The position numbers were made by a program, and so were the translations under genes. The notes beneath the pieces were generated by a model that saw only the letters and a program-made list of their open reading frames with translations, was not told where the DNA came from and searched no databases. From CBDCIS01 sp965217565 (GTDB lineage Bacteria > Chloroflexota > Dehalococcoidia > Lucifugimonadales > CATOSD01), in NCBI GenBank assembly GCA_965217565.1, contig CBDCIS010000010.1:310001-374000 (forward strand): 64,000 nucleotides of DNA, written 5' to 3'. This document shows, piece after piece, positions 8,607 through 17,245 of the stretch; within the stretch, counting starts at the first letter, position 1, and every line of letters begins with the position of its first letter.

Positions 8607-8815
8607 CTCACAGGGGGGTAGGTAAAATGCGAATTGCAGGTACGCCTAGCCCATGTCATTGCGAGCGTAGCCGAGGAATCCAGAGCCATCCGCACTACAA
8701 GAACTTGGGATTCCTCGGTTCGCTACGCTCACTCGGAATGACATACGTTGGCCGCAATTGTGATGTCTCAGCTATGGTCTGTAGCTACGAAACAACATTT
8801 ACCTACCCCTGTCAG
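8607..8815. mobile_element. MITE-like palindromic element, copy 1
   Basis: A 209-bp noncoding element. Its right terminus TTTACCTACCCCTGTCAG (8798-8815) is the inverted form of the left terminus CTCACAGGGGGGTAGGTAAA (8607-8626). The interior is itself an inverted repeat: GCGTAGCCGAGGAATCC (8665-8681) against GGATTCCTCGG...GCTACGC (8708-8728). A second copy with the same ends is at 46626-46859 and a solitary end is at 46144-46161. No transposase is encoded, so it would have to be moved in trans. Confidence 0.65.
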
Positions 8816-8873
8816 CTCCCGTCAAGGGAGGGGAATCTGTAACTGTCCCGCCGTCAGGATGGGGGTGACCGTC

Positions 8874-8900
8874 GTAGGGGCAATCACGAGGGATTGCCCC
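8874..8900. repeat. Short dispersed hairpin repeat, TAGGGGCAATCC family
   Basis: GTAGGGGCAATCACGAGGGATTGCCCC: arms GGGGCAATC and GATTGCCCC pair perfectly over nine bases. It lies 3' to the MFS gene and could act as a terminator without a T tract. Confidence 0.6.
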
Positions 8901-8935
8901 CGCGGTACTGAAAACTGACCACTGAAACCCCCGAA

Positions 8936-10330
8936 CTACTGCAATCTGCGTAGTTGCTTGGCGGTTGCCAGGATGATGAACCCGGTGACTATCAAGAGCG
9001 CGGCGAGGATGCCGATAGCCACCTGTCCGCCCCACACGTCCGCAACGAGGCCGACCGGAAGCACGGCCAATGGCATGAGTCCGAAGTTCATCATGAAGAT
9101 GCTCATGACCCGGCCGCGGTACTGGTCCTCGGACACTTCCATGATGAGGGCCTGGTTCAACGCTCTGCGTCCCGCGTCTCCCAGCCCAAGCAGCACCATG
9201 AATCCCACCGCCCAGGCGTAATACGGGAATGCGGCGACAAGCGCGAGCGCGACACCGGACGCGAAGCTGGCGCCTATCAGGATCAGGCCCCTGTTCCGCT
9301 TGCCCAGTGACGCGATGTAGAGCGCGCCCACCAGAGAACCCCCGCCCATGACGGCGGTCATCAGGCCCATCGCGTCCGGCCCCCGTTCGTATATGTCCAC
9401 CACGAACACCGGCATCAGGAAGCGGAACGGGATAGCCAGGATGGTGGTGACCAACCCCATGAGCAGCAGGGTCAGAACCAGCGGGCTGACGCGCACGTAT
9501 GAGAGCCCGGCCTTGATGTCGGTCAACATGCGGGAATTGGGGTTCTTGGGCGCGCCGTCCGCCCTTGGAATCAGGCTGGTGAACGCGACGGCTACGAAAA
9601 CGAAGCCGGTTATGACGTAATAGACCGGGGCTGGCCCCAGAAATGCGTAGATCGAGCCTGCGATGGCCGGGGCGACGAGTGTCGTTACGCTCATCGCGGC
9701 GGCGTTGAGGGCCATCGCGTTGGTAAGCTGCTCCTTGCCGACCAACTGGGGAATGATGGCCTGCCTAGCCGGCCCCATTATGGCAAACATGCCGCCTTGA
9801 AGCACCGATGCGGTCAGCAGGTGGTACCAGGTTACCGTTTCGGTGGTTATGGATATGCCTATGGCGAGGGCGATAAGGGCGGCGGCCACCTGCCCGGCCT
9901 GGATTATCCGCTTGCGGTCGAACCGGTCCGCGATGACGCCGCCGAACAGCACGAGGCCCAGCATTGGGAAGGCGGAACCCGCATTAACTATGCCAAGAAG
10001 GGAAGCGGAGCCGGTGAGGTCATATACCAGGTAGCCCCTGGCAAGCATCTGCATCTGCATCCCGCCCATGATGAGCAGTTGTCCCAGCCACAGATACAGG
10101 TAGTGGCGATTGGACAGGGAACTGAACGAGTTTCGCCATCCGCCGTCAGCGGCAGGCCTTGCGGGCGCGCGCCGTCTTTGGGGCTGTTGGCGTTCCATGC
10201 TGGTTGGGGCTGCCGCGACGCCGGCGGCGCTCTCGGCTGGGTCTTGGCGCGCGGTTTCGGCGGTGGAAGGAGGATTTGCGGGTGGGGAGCCCTTCTCCGA
10301 GTCTGATGCCGAATCGTCGTTTTCGCTCAT
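8936..10330 (-). CDS. MFS transporter, EntS/multidrug exporter type
   Basis: 464 residues. A hydrophilic, Pro/Ala/Ser-rich tail of about 65 residues precedes twelve predicted membrane helices, beginning with HYLYLWLGQLLIMGGMQMQ. The loop between helices 2 and 3 carries the MFS motif A variant GGVIADRFDRKRI, repeated in weaker form after helix 8 (LGKRNRGL). This arrangement matches the MFS_3/EntS-like group of proton-driven exporters of siderophores or drugs in the cytoplasmic membrane. It stands alone on the minus strand, so the substrate cannot be read from context. The unusually long N-terminal tail is low-complexity and probably disordered. Confidence 0.85.
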   Translation of the reverse strand: MSENDDSASDSEKGSPPANPPSTAETARQDPAESAAGVAAAPTSMERQQPQRRRAPARPAADGGWRNSFSSLSNRHYLYLWLGQLLIMGGMQMQMLARGYLVYDLTGSASLLGIVNAGSAFPMLGLVLFGGVIADRFDRKRIIQAGQVAAALIALAIGISITTETVTWYHLLTASVLQGGMFAIMGPARQAIIPQLVGKEQLTNAMALNAAAMSVTTLVAPAIAGSIYAFLGPAPVYYVITGFVFVAVAFTSLIPRADGAPKNPNSRMLTDIKAGLSYVRVSPLVLTLLLMGLVTTILAIPFRFLMPVFVVDIYERGPDAMGLMTAVMGGGSLVGALYIASLGKRNRGLILIGASFASGVALALVAAFPYYAWAVGFMVLLGLGDAGRRALNQALIMEVSEDQYRGRVMSIFMMNFGLMPLAVLPVGLVADVWGGQVAIGILAALLIVTGFIILATAKQLRRLQ

Positions 10331-10716
10331 TGGGATAGTCTATAACGGGCAGGCGCGGGGCGCAATGCGCGCACGCCGCCCCAGTCACCCACCGCCTGAC
10401 CCCCTCCCGTCAAAGGGAGGGAGAAGTTTCTCCCCGCGGGAAGACGGGAATAAAGGGGAAGTTTGTTCTCGCGGGAGTGTGGCAATAAAATGGGCCCGGG
10501 CTGCGTGCGACACTCATCCGTGACTGGCACGGAAGGCGCTCACAGGTGTTCAACCCGGGCCCGTTCTCAACGGTTTTGGCGTGGCCGGCGGGCGGCGTTT
10601 GCGCCACTTCCGCCAACCTTTCTTCGATAGATGATACCATAGCAACAGCTCGGATGGTAGCATACTGGCAGGCGTGCCCTGGCCGGCGGGTTCACAAAGC
10701 AGAGGGGAATGGTTTG
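10331..10716. other. Divergent region upstream of aroC with repeat and structured leader
   Basis: Contains a CACCC/CCCTCCCGTCAAAGGGAGG repeat (10385-10424) and the long-arm structure at 10489-10565. No open frame here looks coding. Confidence 0.6.
10489..10565 (+). promoter_or_regulatory. Candidate structured RNA leader of aroC
   Basis: AATGGGCCCGGG (10489-10500) pairs with CCCGGGCCCGTT (10554-10565) through 12 pairs, one of them G-U. Inside is a second hairpin, CCGTG-ACTGG-CACGG (10518-10532). It is about 150 bases before the aroC ATG. It does not fit a tRNA and has no T tract, so a regulatory leader is possible but unproven. Confidence 0.35.
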
Positions 10717-11802
10717 ATGGGCAATACGTTTGGGCAGCTATTCAGGATCAGCACCTGGGGGGAGTCTCACGGGGACGCCATGGGAGTCGTCGTCGATGGA
10801 TGTCCGCCCAGGCTGGAGCTTGGCGTGGAGGACATTCAGAAGGAGCTCGACCGGCGCAGGCCGGGGCAGAGCGAGGTCTCCACGCAGAGGAAAGAGGGCG
10901 ACAAGGCAGAGATACTGTCGGGCGTGTTCGACGGGCTGACCCTGGGCACCCCCATACTCATTGGCGTGTGGAACGAGGACGCCCGCGGCAAGGACTACGA
11001 GCACATGCGTACCAAGTACCGTCCGTCGCACGCCGACTACACTTACGACGCGAAGTACGGCATACGCAACTGGAAGGGCGGCGGCAGGGCCAGCGCGAGG
11101 GAGACGGTGGGGCGCGTCGCCGCCGGCGCAATCGCCAAGAAGCTGCTGGCGCGAGACTTCGGCGTGGAGATAGTGGGGTACGTCAAGCAGGTCTGGCAAC
11201 TGAAGGCCCAGGTTGACCCGGACAGCGTTTCGGCGTCGGACGTGGAGTCCAACATAGTACGCTGCCCGGACCAGGACGTGGCCGTGCAGATGATAGAGCG
11301 CATCAAGGAGGCCCGCAAGGACGGCGACTCGCTGGGCGGCATCGTCGAGGTGGTGGCGCGGAACGTTCCCGTTGGTCTGGGCGAGCCGGTGTTCGACAAG
11401 CTGGAGGCGGACCTGGCGAAGGCCATGCTCTCGCTGCCGGCCTGTAAGGGGTTCGAGGTTGGGTCCGGTTTCGGCGGCGTCACCATGACCGGTTCGGCGC
11501 ACAACGACGTGTTCTACAACGATGGTGGTCGAATCAGGACGCGCACCAACCGCTCCGGCGGCATACAGGGCGGCATAAGCAACGGCGAGAATATCGTCGT
11601 GCGGGGCGCGTTCAAGCCCACCGCGACCATCATGCGGCCCCAGGAGACGGTGGACGTCGAGGGCAACCCGACGATCCTGGAGGCGCGGGGCCGCCACGAC
11701 CCTTGCGTGCTGCCGCGCGCCGTGCCGATAGTCGAGGCCCAGATGGCGCTCGTGCTCATCGACCACGCGCTGCGGCAGCGGGGTCAGACGGGCCAGGTGT
11801 AG
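10717..11802 (+). CDS. aroC: Chorismate synthase
   Basis: 361 residues from ATG 10717 (MGNTFGQLFR); an in-frame TTG-like extension upstream lacks homology. It converts 5-enolpyruvylshikimate-3-phosphate to chorismate, the last step of the shikimate pathway, using reduced FMN in the cytoplasm. Family signatures are present: GESHG near the start with two basic-rich flanks, RRPGQSEVSTQRKE, GGGRASARETVGRVAAGAIA, GSGFGGVTMTGS, NRSGGIQGGISNG with FKPTATI, and the C-terminal GRHDPCVLPRAVPIVEAQMALVL. Length is usual. No other shikimate gene adjoins it. The short run AGAGGGG about ten bases upstream serves as a weak ribosome-binding site. Confidence 0.95.
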   Translation: MGNTFGQLFRISTWGESHGDAMGVVVDGCPPRLELGVEDIQKELDRRRPGQSEVSTQRKEGDKAEILSGVFDGLTLGTPILIGVWNEDARGKDYEHMRTKYRPSHADYTYDAKYGIRNWKGGGRASARETVGRVAAGAIAKKLLARDFGVEIVGYVKQVWQLKAQVDPDSVSASDVESNIVRCPDQDVAVQMIERIKEARKDGDSLGGIVEVVARNVPVGLGEPVFDKLEADLAKAMLSLPACKGFEVGSGFGGVTMTGSAHNDVFYNDGGRIRTRTNRSGGIQGGISNGENIVVRGAFKPTATIMRPQETVDVEGNPTILEARGRHDPCVLPRAVPIVEAQMALVLIDHALRQRGQTGQV

Positions 11803-11848
11803 GCTACGGCGACGGGGTTTCCGCGCTCCTTGGAGCAGCGCGGACCCT

Positions 11849-11875
11849 GGGTTCCCGCGAAAGCGGGAACGACGG
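11849..11875. repeat. Half copy of the REP-like hairpin family
   Basis: GGGTTCCCGCGAAAGCGGGAACGACGG: arms GTTCCCGC and GCGGGAAC flank GAAA. It is the 3' half of the 7438-7492 repeat and lies between convergent aroC and an SDR gene, so it may act as a terminator. Confidence 0.6.
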
Positions 11876-11890
11876 TCGTGTGGCGGTCTG

Positions 11891-12682
11891 CTAGACGACC
11901 GCGGACGTTCCGCCGTCGATGTTGATGGCGACGCCGGTGATGTAGCTGGCGCGGTCGGACGCGAGGAACGCGATGAGGTCTCCGGCCTCCTCGGCCTCGC
12001 CCACGCGGCCCACCGGCACGCGCTTGCCCATTTCGTCGTACCACTTGTCCAGGGTCAAGCCGGGGTTCTCCGCGTTCTGCTGCTCCCAGCGCCGCTCGTG
12101 CTGGCCGCTCTTGATCAGGCCGATGCACACCGTGTTCACGAGAATGTTGTCCTCGGCGTAGTCCTTGGACATCTCCTTGGTCAGCGCGATGCCCGCCGCT
12201 CGGCTGACCGAGGTGGGTACGGACCTGGGCGCGGGCGCCTTGCCGCCGGGCGTGGTGATGTTGATGATTCGCCCGCCGCCCTGCGCCTTCATGTGCGGAA
12301 TCGCCAGCCGCGAGCAGCGAATGGCCCCAAAGAGCTTCAACTCGATGTCGTATCTCCAGGTCTCGTCGGAAACGTTCTCGAAATAGGCGGCGGCGGACGT
12401 TCCGGCGTTGTTCACGAGAACGTCGATTCGTCCGTGGGCCTCGATGACCTTGTCGAACAGGTTCTGTATCTGGTCCGGCTCAGTTACGTCGGCGGCTACC
12501 GCCATGACGTCGCCGCCGGTTTGCTCGCTGACCTCCGCGGCGGCCCTGTCCAGCACGTCTTGGCGGCGCGCGCAGATGACGACCTTCGCGCCCTCAGCCG
12601 CCATCACCTTCGCCGCCGCCTTGCCGATGCCGTCGCTTCCGCCCGTTATCAGGGCCACTTTGTCCTTCAGTCCCATGTCCAT
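11891..12682 (-). CDS. SDR family protein with altered active site
   Basis: 263 residues. The Rossmann motif TGGSDGIG (13-20), VNNAG (90-94) and C-terminal YITGVAINIDGG are all typical of short-chain dehydrogenases. The catalytic block is not. Where YxxxK is expected the sequence reads TSVSRAAG, giving Thr157 for Tyr and Arg161 for Lys, and the Ser position is Thr (NITTPGG). Some SDR subfamilies with other residues here are known, so it may use a different mechanism or be non-catalytic. The substrate is unknown. The start at 12682 (MDMGLKDKV) could also be the second Met at 12676. The AGGAGGAAACACC upstream fits either. Confidence 0.8.
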   Translation of the reverse strand: MDMGLKDKVALITGGSDGIGKAAAKVMAAEGAKVVICARRQDVLDRAAAEVSEQTGGDVMAVAADVTEPDQIQNLFDKVIEAHGRIDVLVNNAGTSAAAYFENVSDETWRYDIELKLFGAIRCSRLAIPHMKAQGGGRIINITTPGGKAPAPRSVPTSVSRAAGIALTKEMSKDYAEDNILVNTVCIGLIKSGQHERRWEQQNAENPGLTLDKWYDEMGKRVPVGRVGEAEEAGDLIAFLASDRASYITGVAINIDGGTSAVV

Positions 12683-12759
12683 GGTGTTTCCTCCTTGGGT
12701 TTGTTGAGATTTGGGGTTCGCGTGAGGTAGTTGCCAATGCTACCCCACTCCCCGCCCGC

Positions 12760-12817
12760 GTCACCCCCATCCTGGCCTTCCCCCGTCGAGGGGAAGGGAC
12801 ATACGCTCACGCCCCTC
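12760..12817. repeat. CACCC-type hairpin repeat upstream of an SDR gene
   Basis: TCACCCCCATCCTGGCCTTC then CCCCGTCGAGGGGAAGGG (hairpin CCCC-GTCGA-GGGG), followed at 12813-12845 by a second related unit CGCCCCTCCTAGCCTTCGCC plus CGTCGAGGGGG that covers the stop of glcF. Confidence 0.55.
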
Positions 12818-14203
12818 CTAGCCTTCGCCCGTCGAGGGGGAGAGGTCTGGCTGTGAATCCTGAAGCGTGTAGGCTTCGTCCAGCAGGTCGGTTACATAGA
12901 CCGCTCTTGTGTCCAGGCCGTCTCTTTGCGCGCCGTATTGGAGCTGCATTACGCAGCCGGGGTTGGCTGTGGCGACTACGTTCGCGCCGGTTTGCTTCAC
13001 GGCTTCCATCTTGGACGCCAGCACCTTGAGCGAGAATTCGCGTTCGGTGATGGTGTAGGTTCCGCCGGCACCGCAGCACCTGGATGCGTTGGGCAACTCC
13101 ACGAACTCAATCCCCGGTATGGAGCGCAGAATCTGTCTCGGCTGCTCGGTGATACGCTGCGTGTTGGCGAGGTGGCAGGAGTCCTGGTAGGTAACGCGGC
13201 AATCCAAGCTGGCAGTGGGAGGCTGGAATGGCAGTTCGACCAGGTACTCGTTGATGTCCTTCACCATCTCGCTGAAACTCCGCGCGCGCTCCGCGTATCC
13301 AGCGTCGTTCCTCAGCAGGTAGTCGTACTCCTTCATGCGTGTGCCGCACCCCGCCGACGCCACGACGACGGCGTCAACCTCCGAGTCGAGAAACACGTCG
13401 ATATTGTGCCGCGCCTGGGCGCGCGCCGTTTCCAGGTCCCCAACGTGGGAGCTGATCGCGCCGCAGCAGCCCTGTCCCTCGGGAACGGCGACCTCGCAGC
13501 CGTTGCGGGCGAGCACGCGGGTAACGGCGTCCATCTGCGGGCCGTTGACCAACGGCATGACGCAGCCGGAGAGCAGCGCGACTCTCGCCTTCCTGTCTCC
13601 AATCGCGGGAATCACCTGGCCGTTGGCTTCGAAAACGGTCTCGGGAAGCGACGGCAGGGAGCTTTCGAGCTCCGCGAGCCTGCCGGAGACCAGGTTGAGC
13701 ACGCGGGACTTTCTGAGGGCCTTTTGGATGCCCGACCGCTGGTAGAATCGCAGCGCGCCGACGACGCGGCCCAGCTTTCGCTGGCTCTCCACGAGGCCGG
13801 CGGGCGTGAAGCCGGGCATGAGCCTGGGCAGGAGGAATCCTGGTTTGAAGTGGGATAGCCCGCTTCGCTCCTGGGCGCGTTGGCCTTCCACCTGACTCAT
13901 CGTCGCCTCGATGAGCCTCCCGTAGTTGACGCCGGAGGGACATGCAACCTCACAGGCGCGGCACTGGATGCAAAGGTCCCAGTGGCGCACGACTCCGGGC
14001 GTAATTTCGATGCGACCTTCGTTCACGGCCTTCATCAGCGCGATTCTGCCCCGCGGCGACTCCGTCTCGAGGCCTGTCTCGACGTAAGTCGGGCACGCCT
14101 GGAGGCAGAAGCCGCAGTGGACGCACTTGTAGAGCTCGGATTCGTCAGGCGCGTCCGGCCCCGTAAACAGCGATGAGGCAGCGCTTGGAAGTTGAGCGGC
14201 CAT
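12818..14203 (-). CDS. glcF: Glycolate oxidase iron-sulfur subunit
   Basis: 461 residues from ATG 14203, which shares one base with the stop of glcE (TGATG), indicating translational coupling. Two ferredoxin-type 4Fe-4S motifs, CVHCGFCLQACP (27-38) and CIQCRACEVACP (78-89), sit at the N-terminus. Two cysteine-rich CCG-type domains follow (SGCVMP, GCCGAIS, then DSCHL and SRCCGAGGTY). It passes electrons from the GlcD/GlcE flavin subunits to the membrane quinone pool during oxidation of glycolate or a related 2-hydroxy acid. An in-frame extension to 14338 overlaps glcE and is not needed. Confidence 0.9.
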   Translation of the reverse strand: MAAQLPSAASSLFTGPDAPDESELYKCVHCGFCLQACPTYVETGLETESPRGRIALMKAVNEGRIEITPGVVRHWDLCIQCRACEVACPSGVNYGRLIEATMSQVEGQRAQERSGLSHFKPGFLLPRLMPGFTPAGLVESQRKLGRVVGALRFYQRSGIQKALRKSRVLNLVSGRLAELESSLPSLPETVFEANGQVIPAIGDRKARVALLSGCVMPLVNGPQMDAVTRVLARNGCEVAVPEGQGCCGAISSHVGDLETARAQARHNIDVFLDSEVDAVVVASAGCGTRMKEYDYLLRNDAGYAERARSFSEMVKDINEYLVELPFQPPTASLDCRVTYQDSCHLANTQRITEQPRQILRSIPGIEFVELPNASRCCGAGGTYTITEREFSLKVLASKMEAVKQTGANVVATANPGCVMQLQYGAQRDGLDTRAVYVTDLLDEAYTLQDSQPDLSPSTGEG

Positions 14204-15516
14204 CAGATGCCTCCGGCGAAACGGCCTGGATTGAGAATCGCTTTCGGATCGTACTGCTCTTTGAACCGGCGCATAGTGGCAAGCGAGTCGCCAACGTCGT
14301 CCCAGACGTCGAAGCTGGACTTCACGCTTGCGGGGCAACGCTCGATTACCATTCGTCCTCCCGCGTCGTGAACGGCCTCGCGGGCGTGAGCGACGATGTC
14401 GGCCGCCGTGTCATCGCAGACGCCTTCGCCTTCGGCGAACCAGTTCAGCATCACGCTGCCGTAGCCGGGATGAGCCACCACCGCCGGTTTCGCGGGAGAG
14501 CCGTCCTCCTGCTGTTCCAGGGCGCCAAGGAGGGAGTCGATTTCGGTGGGCAGCAGTGTTGCCCTGCCCGCGATGAGCGGCGTGGTCGCGTCGTCCCAGC
14601 CGAAATCGGCCAGTTTGCGCCACAGGACGCTCGCCTGAGTGTGGTCGAGGGCCTCTACCATGCGCGCGCCGTTCTCCCGGCAGATCTCGGAGCAGTCCTT
14701 CAGTTGGCGTTCCAGCGTGAGCGGCCTGCCCCCGAGCCTGATGGCGAGGAAGTTCGCGCCGTCATCGTCCAGCACACACGAACGCGCATTTACCGGACCA
14801 TCGAACGCGGTAAGGGCGTAGGGGACTACGTGGCTGCTGAATACGCCGAGGCCGGCGTTCAGACACTGCTTTTGGGTATCGAATGACGCGACGAGCGTCG
14901 TTTCGCCGCGGGGAAGCGGCGTGAGCTTGAAAGAGACCTCGGCGATGACACCCAGCGTGCCCAGCCCGCCGACGTGAAGGCGCGCCATGTCGTAGCCGCT
15001 GACGTTCTTGACGACCTCGCCGCCGCTCTTGGCGACTGTTCCGTCCGCCTGCACGATCTTCATGCCGATGACAAGGTCGCGGAGGTTGCCGTACTGCGCT
15101 TTGAGCGGGCCGCCCGCCCCGGAGGCAAGCGTCCCGCCGATGGTGGCGCGGTGCGGAATGGGTGGGTCGAGCGGGAGAAACTGGCCGTGTTCCGCGAGCA
15201 CGGCTTGCAGTTCCTCGACCGGTATGCCACTCTCCACCGTGAGCGTCAGGTCGCCCGGGTTGTGGGCGACCACGCCTTGCATACGCGAGAGGTCCACCAC
15301 CGCGTCGAGGCGGCTGATCGGGTTGCCCAGCGTCATGCGAACACCACCGCCCCAGGGAGCGACAGCGAGTCCCTGCCCCGAAACGTAGGTCATAACCACG
15401 CTCAGGTCGCGTATGTCCTCCGGGAAGAGGGCTGTTTCCGGTTGAAGACCATCTATGAGGTATGCGTCGGAGCCTGGCGTAACGCGCTCGAACGCCTGGG
15501 AGTGTAGGTCGGTCAT
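14203..15516 (-). CDS. glcE: Glycolate oxidase FAD-binding subunit
   Basis: 437 residues from ATG 15516 (MTDLHSQAFERV). The FAD_binding_4 (PCMH-type) fold is shown by LAVAPWGGGVRM, NPGDLTLTVESGIPVEELQ, HRATIGGTLASGAGGPLKAQYGN and a GGEVVKNVSGYD-type stretch. The C-terminus RFKEQYDPKAILNPGRF is the shared ending of GlcE/GlcD proteins. It is the second gene of glcDEF, 53 bases after the glcD stop, and is coupled to glcF. It works with GlcD in dehydrogenating 2-hydroxy acids in the cytoplasm. Confidence 0.9.
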   Translation of the reverse strand: MTDLHSQAFERVTPGSDAYLIDGLQPETALFPEDIRDLSVVMTYVSGQGLAVAPWGGGVRMTLGNPISRLDAVVDLSRMQGVVAHNPGDLTLTVESGIPVEELQAVLAEHGQFLPLDPPIPHRATIGGTLASGAGGPLKAQYGNLRDLVIGMKIVQADGTVAKSGGEVVKNVSGYDMARLHVGGLGTLGVIAEVSFKLTPLPRGETTLVASFDTQKQCLNAGLGVFSSHVVPYALTAFDGPVNARSCVLDDDGANFLAIRLGGRPLTLERQLKDCSEICRENGARMVEALDHTQASVLWRKLADFGWDDATTPLIAGRATLLPTEIDSLLGALEQQEDGSPAKPAVVAHPGYGSVMLNWFAEGEGVCDDTAADIVAHAREAVHDAGGRMVIERCPASVKSSFDVWDDVGDSLATMRRFKEQYDPKAILNPGRFAGGI

Positions 15517-15569
15517 TGCGGGTGTCACTGCCTTCTGGTTTGAAGTTGCATAGCCCGCTTCGCTCCCGG

Positions 15570-17058
15570 CTATATCCAGGCGTCCGCGCCGGCCCTGGCA
15601 ATCGCGGCCGAGCGCGACAGGTCGCCGCACGAGGCTCCGCCGGGGAATATCTTGGCCGGGTTGAAGAGGGAGCCGTGAGCGCAGCGGGTTTCGCAACTAC
15701 AGACGAACGTGGTGGGCACACCGAACGCGGGCTTGAGCTTTGCCATCGCTTCCAGGTCGTCGTCGGTGAACATGAGGGGCATGTACTCTTGCTTCTCGAG
15801 GCCGATACCGTGTTCGCCGGACAATACGCCGCCCGCCTCCACGCAGAGTTTCAGGATTTCGCCTCCGATTTCCAGGACGCGCTGCGTTTCGCCGGGCTTG
15901 CGCTCGTCGAACAGGACGGACGGGTGCAGGTTGCCGTCGCCCGCGTGAAGCAGGTTGGCGATGGGAAATCCCGATTCCTGGGACATCTCCCGCACCCTGG
16001 CGAGCACCTCGACCAGCTTGGTGCGCGAGGACGGTTCCGTCCACGAGGTAGTAGTTTGGCGCGAGACGCCCCAGCGCGCCAAGCACGCCCTTGCGTCCGG
16101 CCCAGAGCCGCTCACGGTCGGCGGCGTCGGTGGCGGTGCGAATCTCCATCGGGTTGAACATCCGGCAAACGCGCTCTATCTCCCGCGTCTCCTCTTCCAC
16201 CGACTCACGGAGTCCGTCAACCTCCACCAGCAGCACGGCGCCGGCGTCGGCGGGATAGCCCGCGTGAACGGAGGCCTCGGCGGCGCGGAGGCAAAGGTCG
16301 TCCATCATCTCGATTGCCGCCGGGACGATTCCCGCGCCGATGATGCCCGACACAGCAGCGCTGGCGTGGTCGAGTTCACGGAAGACCGCGAGCAGCGTCT
16401 TGACCGCCTCCGGTTGCCTGAGCAGGCGAACGGCGACCTTGGTGACGATGGCGAGGGTTCCCTCCGAGCCGATGAGGATGCCGCGGAGGTCGTATCCCGG
16501 GGTCTCCCGCGTTTTGCCGCCGACCCACTGGATCGAGCCGTCGGCCAGCACCACCTCCATGCCAAGCACGTGGTTGGTGGTCACGCCATAGGCTAGGCAG
16601 TGGGGGCCGCCCGAGTTCTCGGCGACATTGCCGCCGATAGTGCAGGCTTTCTGGCTGGAGGGATCGGGCGCATAGTAGAGGCCGTGCCTGGATACGGCGG
16701 TTGTGAGTTCGAGATTGACCAGGCCTGGCTCTACGACGGCGACGCGGTTTTCAACGTCAACCTCGAGGATGCGCGTCAGCCGTGTCAGGGCGACCACGAT
16801 GCCGCCTGTTTCGGCTATCGCGCCGCCGCTCAACCCCGTGCCCGCGCCTCGCGGAATGATGGGGACCTGGTGGCTGGCGGCGATCTTGACGACCTCGGCG
16901 ACCTCTTCCGCGGAACCTGGAAGGACTACCGCTTGGGGCAGGGCTTTGTCCACGGAGCCGTCGTACTCGAAGACGATGAGGTCTTCGCGCGTGTGCACGA
17001 CATACATGTCGCCAACAATCGCCTTGAGTTCGCCAATGAGGGTTTCGTTGTCTGTCAT
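15570..17058 (-). CDS. glcD: Glycolate oxidase FAD-linked subunit, frameshifted
   Basis: ATG 17058. The first frame is clear to NYYLVDGTV near 16030, then the homologous sequence continues one frame over (RTKLVEVLARV to KIFPGG) and stops at 15570. The span is 1489 bases, one more than a multiple of three. Dropping one base around 16029-16032 restores 495 residues, the normal GlcD length. FAD-binding signatures are IIPRGAGTGLSGGA, KACTIGGNVAENSGG and GSEGTLAIVTK. In the second part HAGDGNLHP and GVLSGEHGIGLEK are the conserved FAD-oxidase C motifs. It oxidises glycolate or a similar 2-hydroxy acid with GlcE and GlcF. The frameshift is either an assembly error or recent inactivation, because both halves are otherwise well conserved. 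Confidence 0.88.
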
Positions 17059-17204
17059 GGAACGCCTCCGTGCGGTGAACGTATGATAGTTGATTGGGAA
17101 TGTTCACGCAACACGCGCCCAGGACGCCGGATTGCCAACGAGGGCACCCACAAGAGACTGCGCCTGCGTGGGCGCCCATGTCGCGGGATTACTGCCAGGC
17201 GCTA

Positions 17205-17213
17205 TGCTATAAT
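17205..17213 (+). promoter_or_regulatory. Extended -10 promoter TGCTATAAT
   Basis: TGCTATAAT at 17205-17213, 33 bases before the gamma-glutamyltransferase ATG. No good -35 box, as expected for an extended -10 promoter. Confidence 0.55.
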
Positions 17214-17245
17214 TGGCCTATCCGAGCCGGAGTAGGGGGAGTCGA

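Larger units (their letters stand above)
8555..8935. other. Convergent intergenic region filled with repeats
   Basis: Contains a CACCC/CCCGTCAAG-type repeat (8576-8606), the MITE-like element (8607-8815), a second CTCCCGTCAAGGGAG hairpin (8816-8834) and a TAGGGGCAATCC-type hairpin (8874-8900). No gene is seen. Confidence 0.7.

Noticed and set aside
8607..8815. A target duplication of CCCGTCA around MITE copy 1
   Set aside because: The same bases belong to the CCCTCCCGTCAAGGGAG hairpin that often borders these ends, so the duplication cannot be separated from the repeat itself.
10492..10562. The structure upstream of aroC as a tRNA gene
   Set aside because: The candidate anticodon arm has a five-base loop, there is no proper T arm, and U33 is lacking.
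10738..11766. Long open frames antisense to aroC, the molybdenum hydroxylase, gamma-glutamyltransferase and other genes (300 to 470 codons)
   Set aside because: Each lies opposite a gene with clear family motifs, lacks motifs of its own, and is expected in GC-rich DNA.
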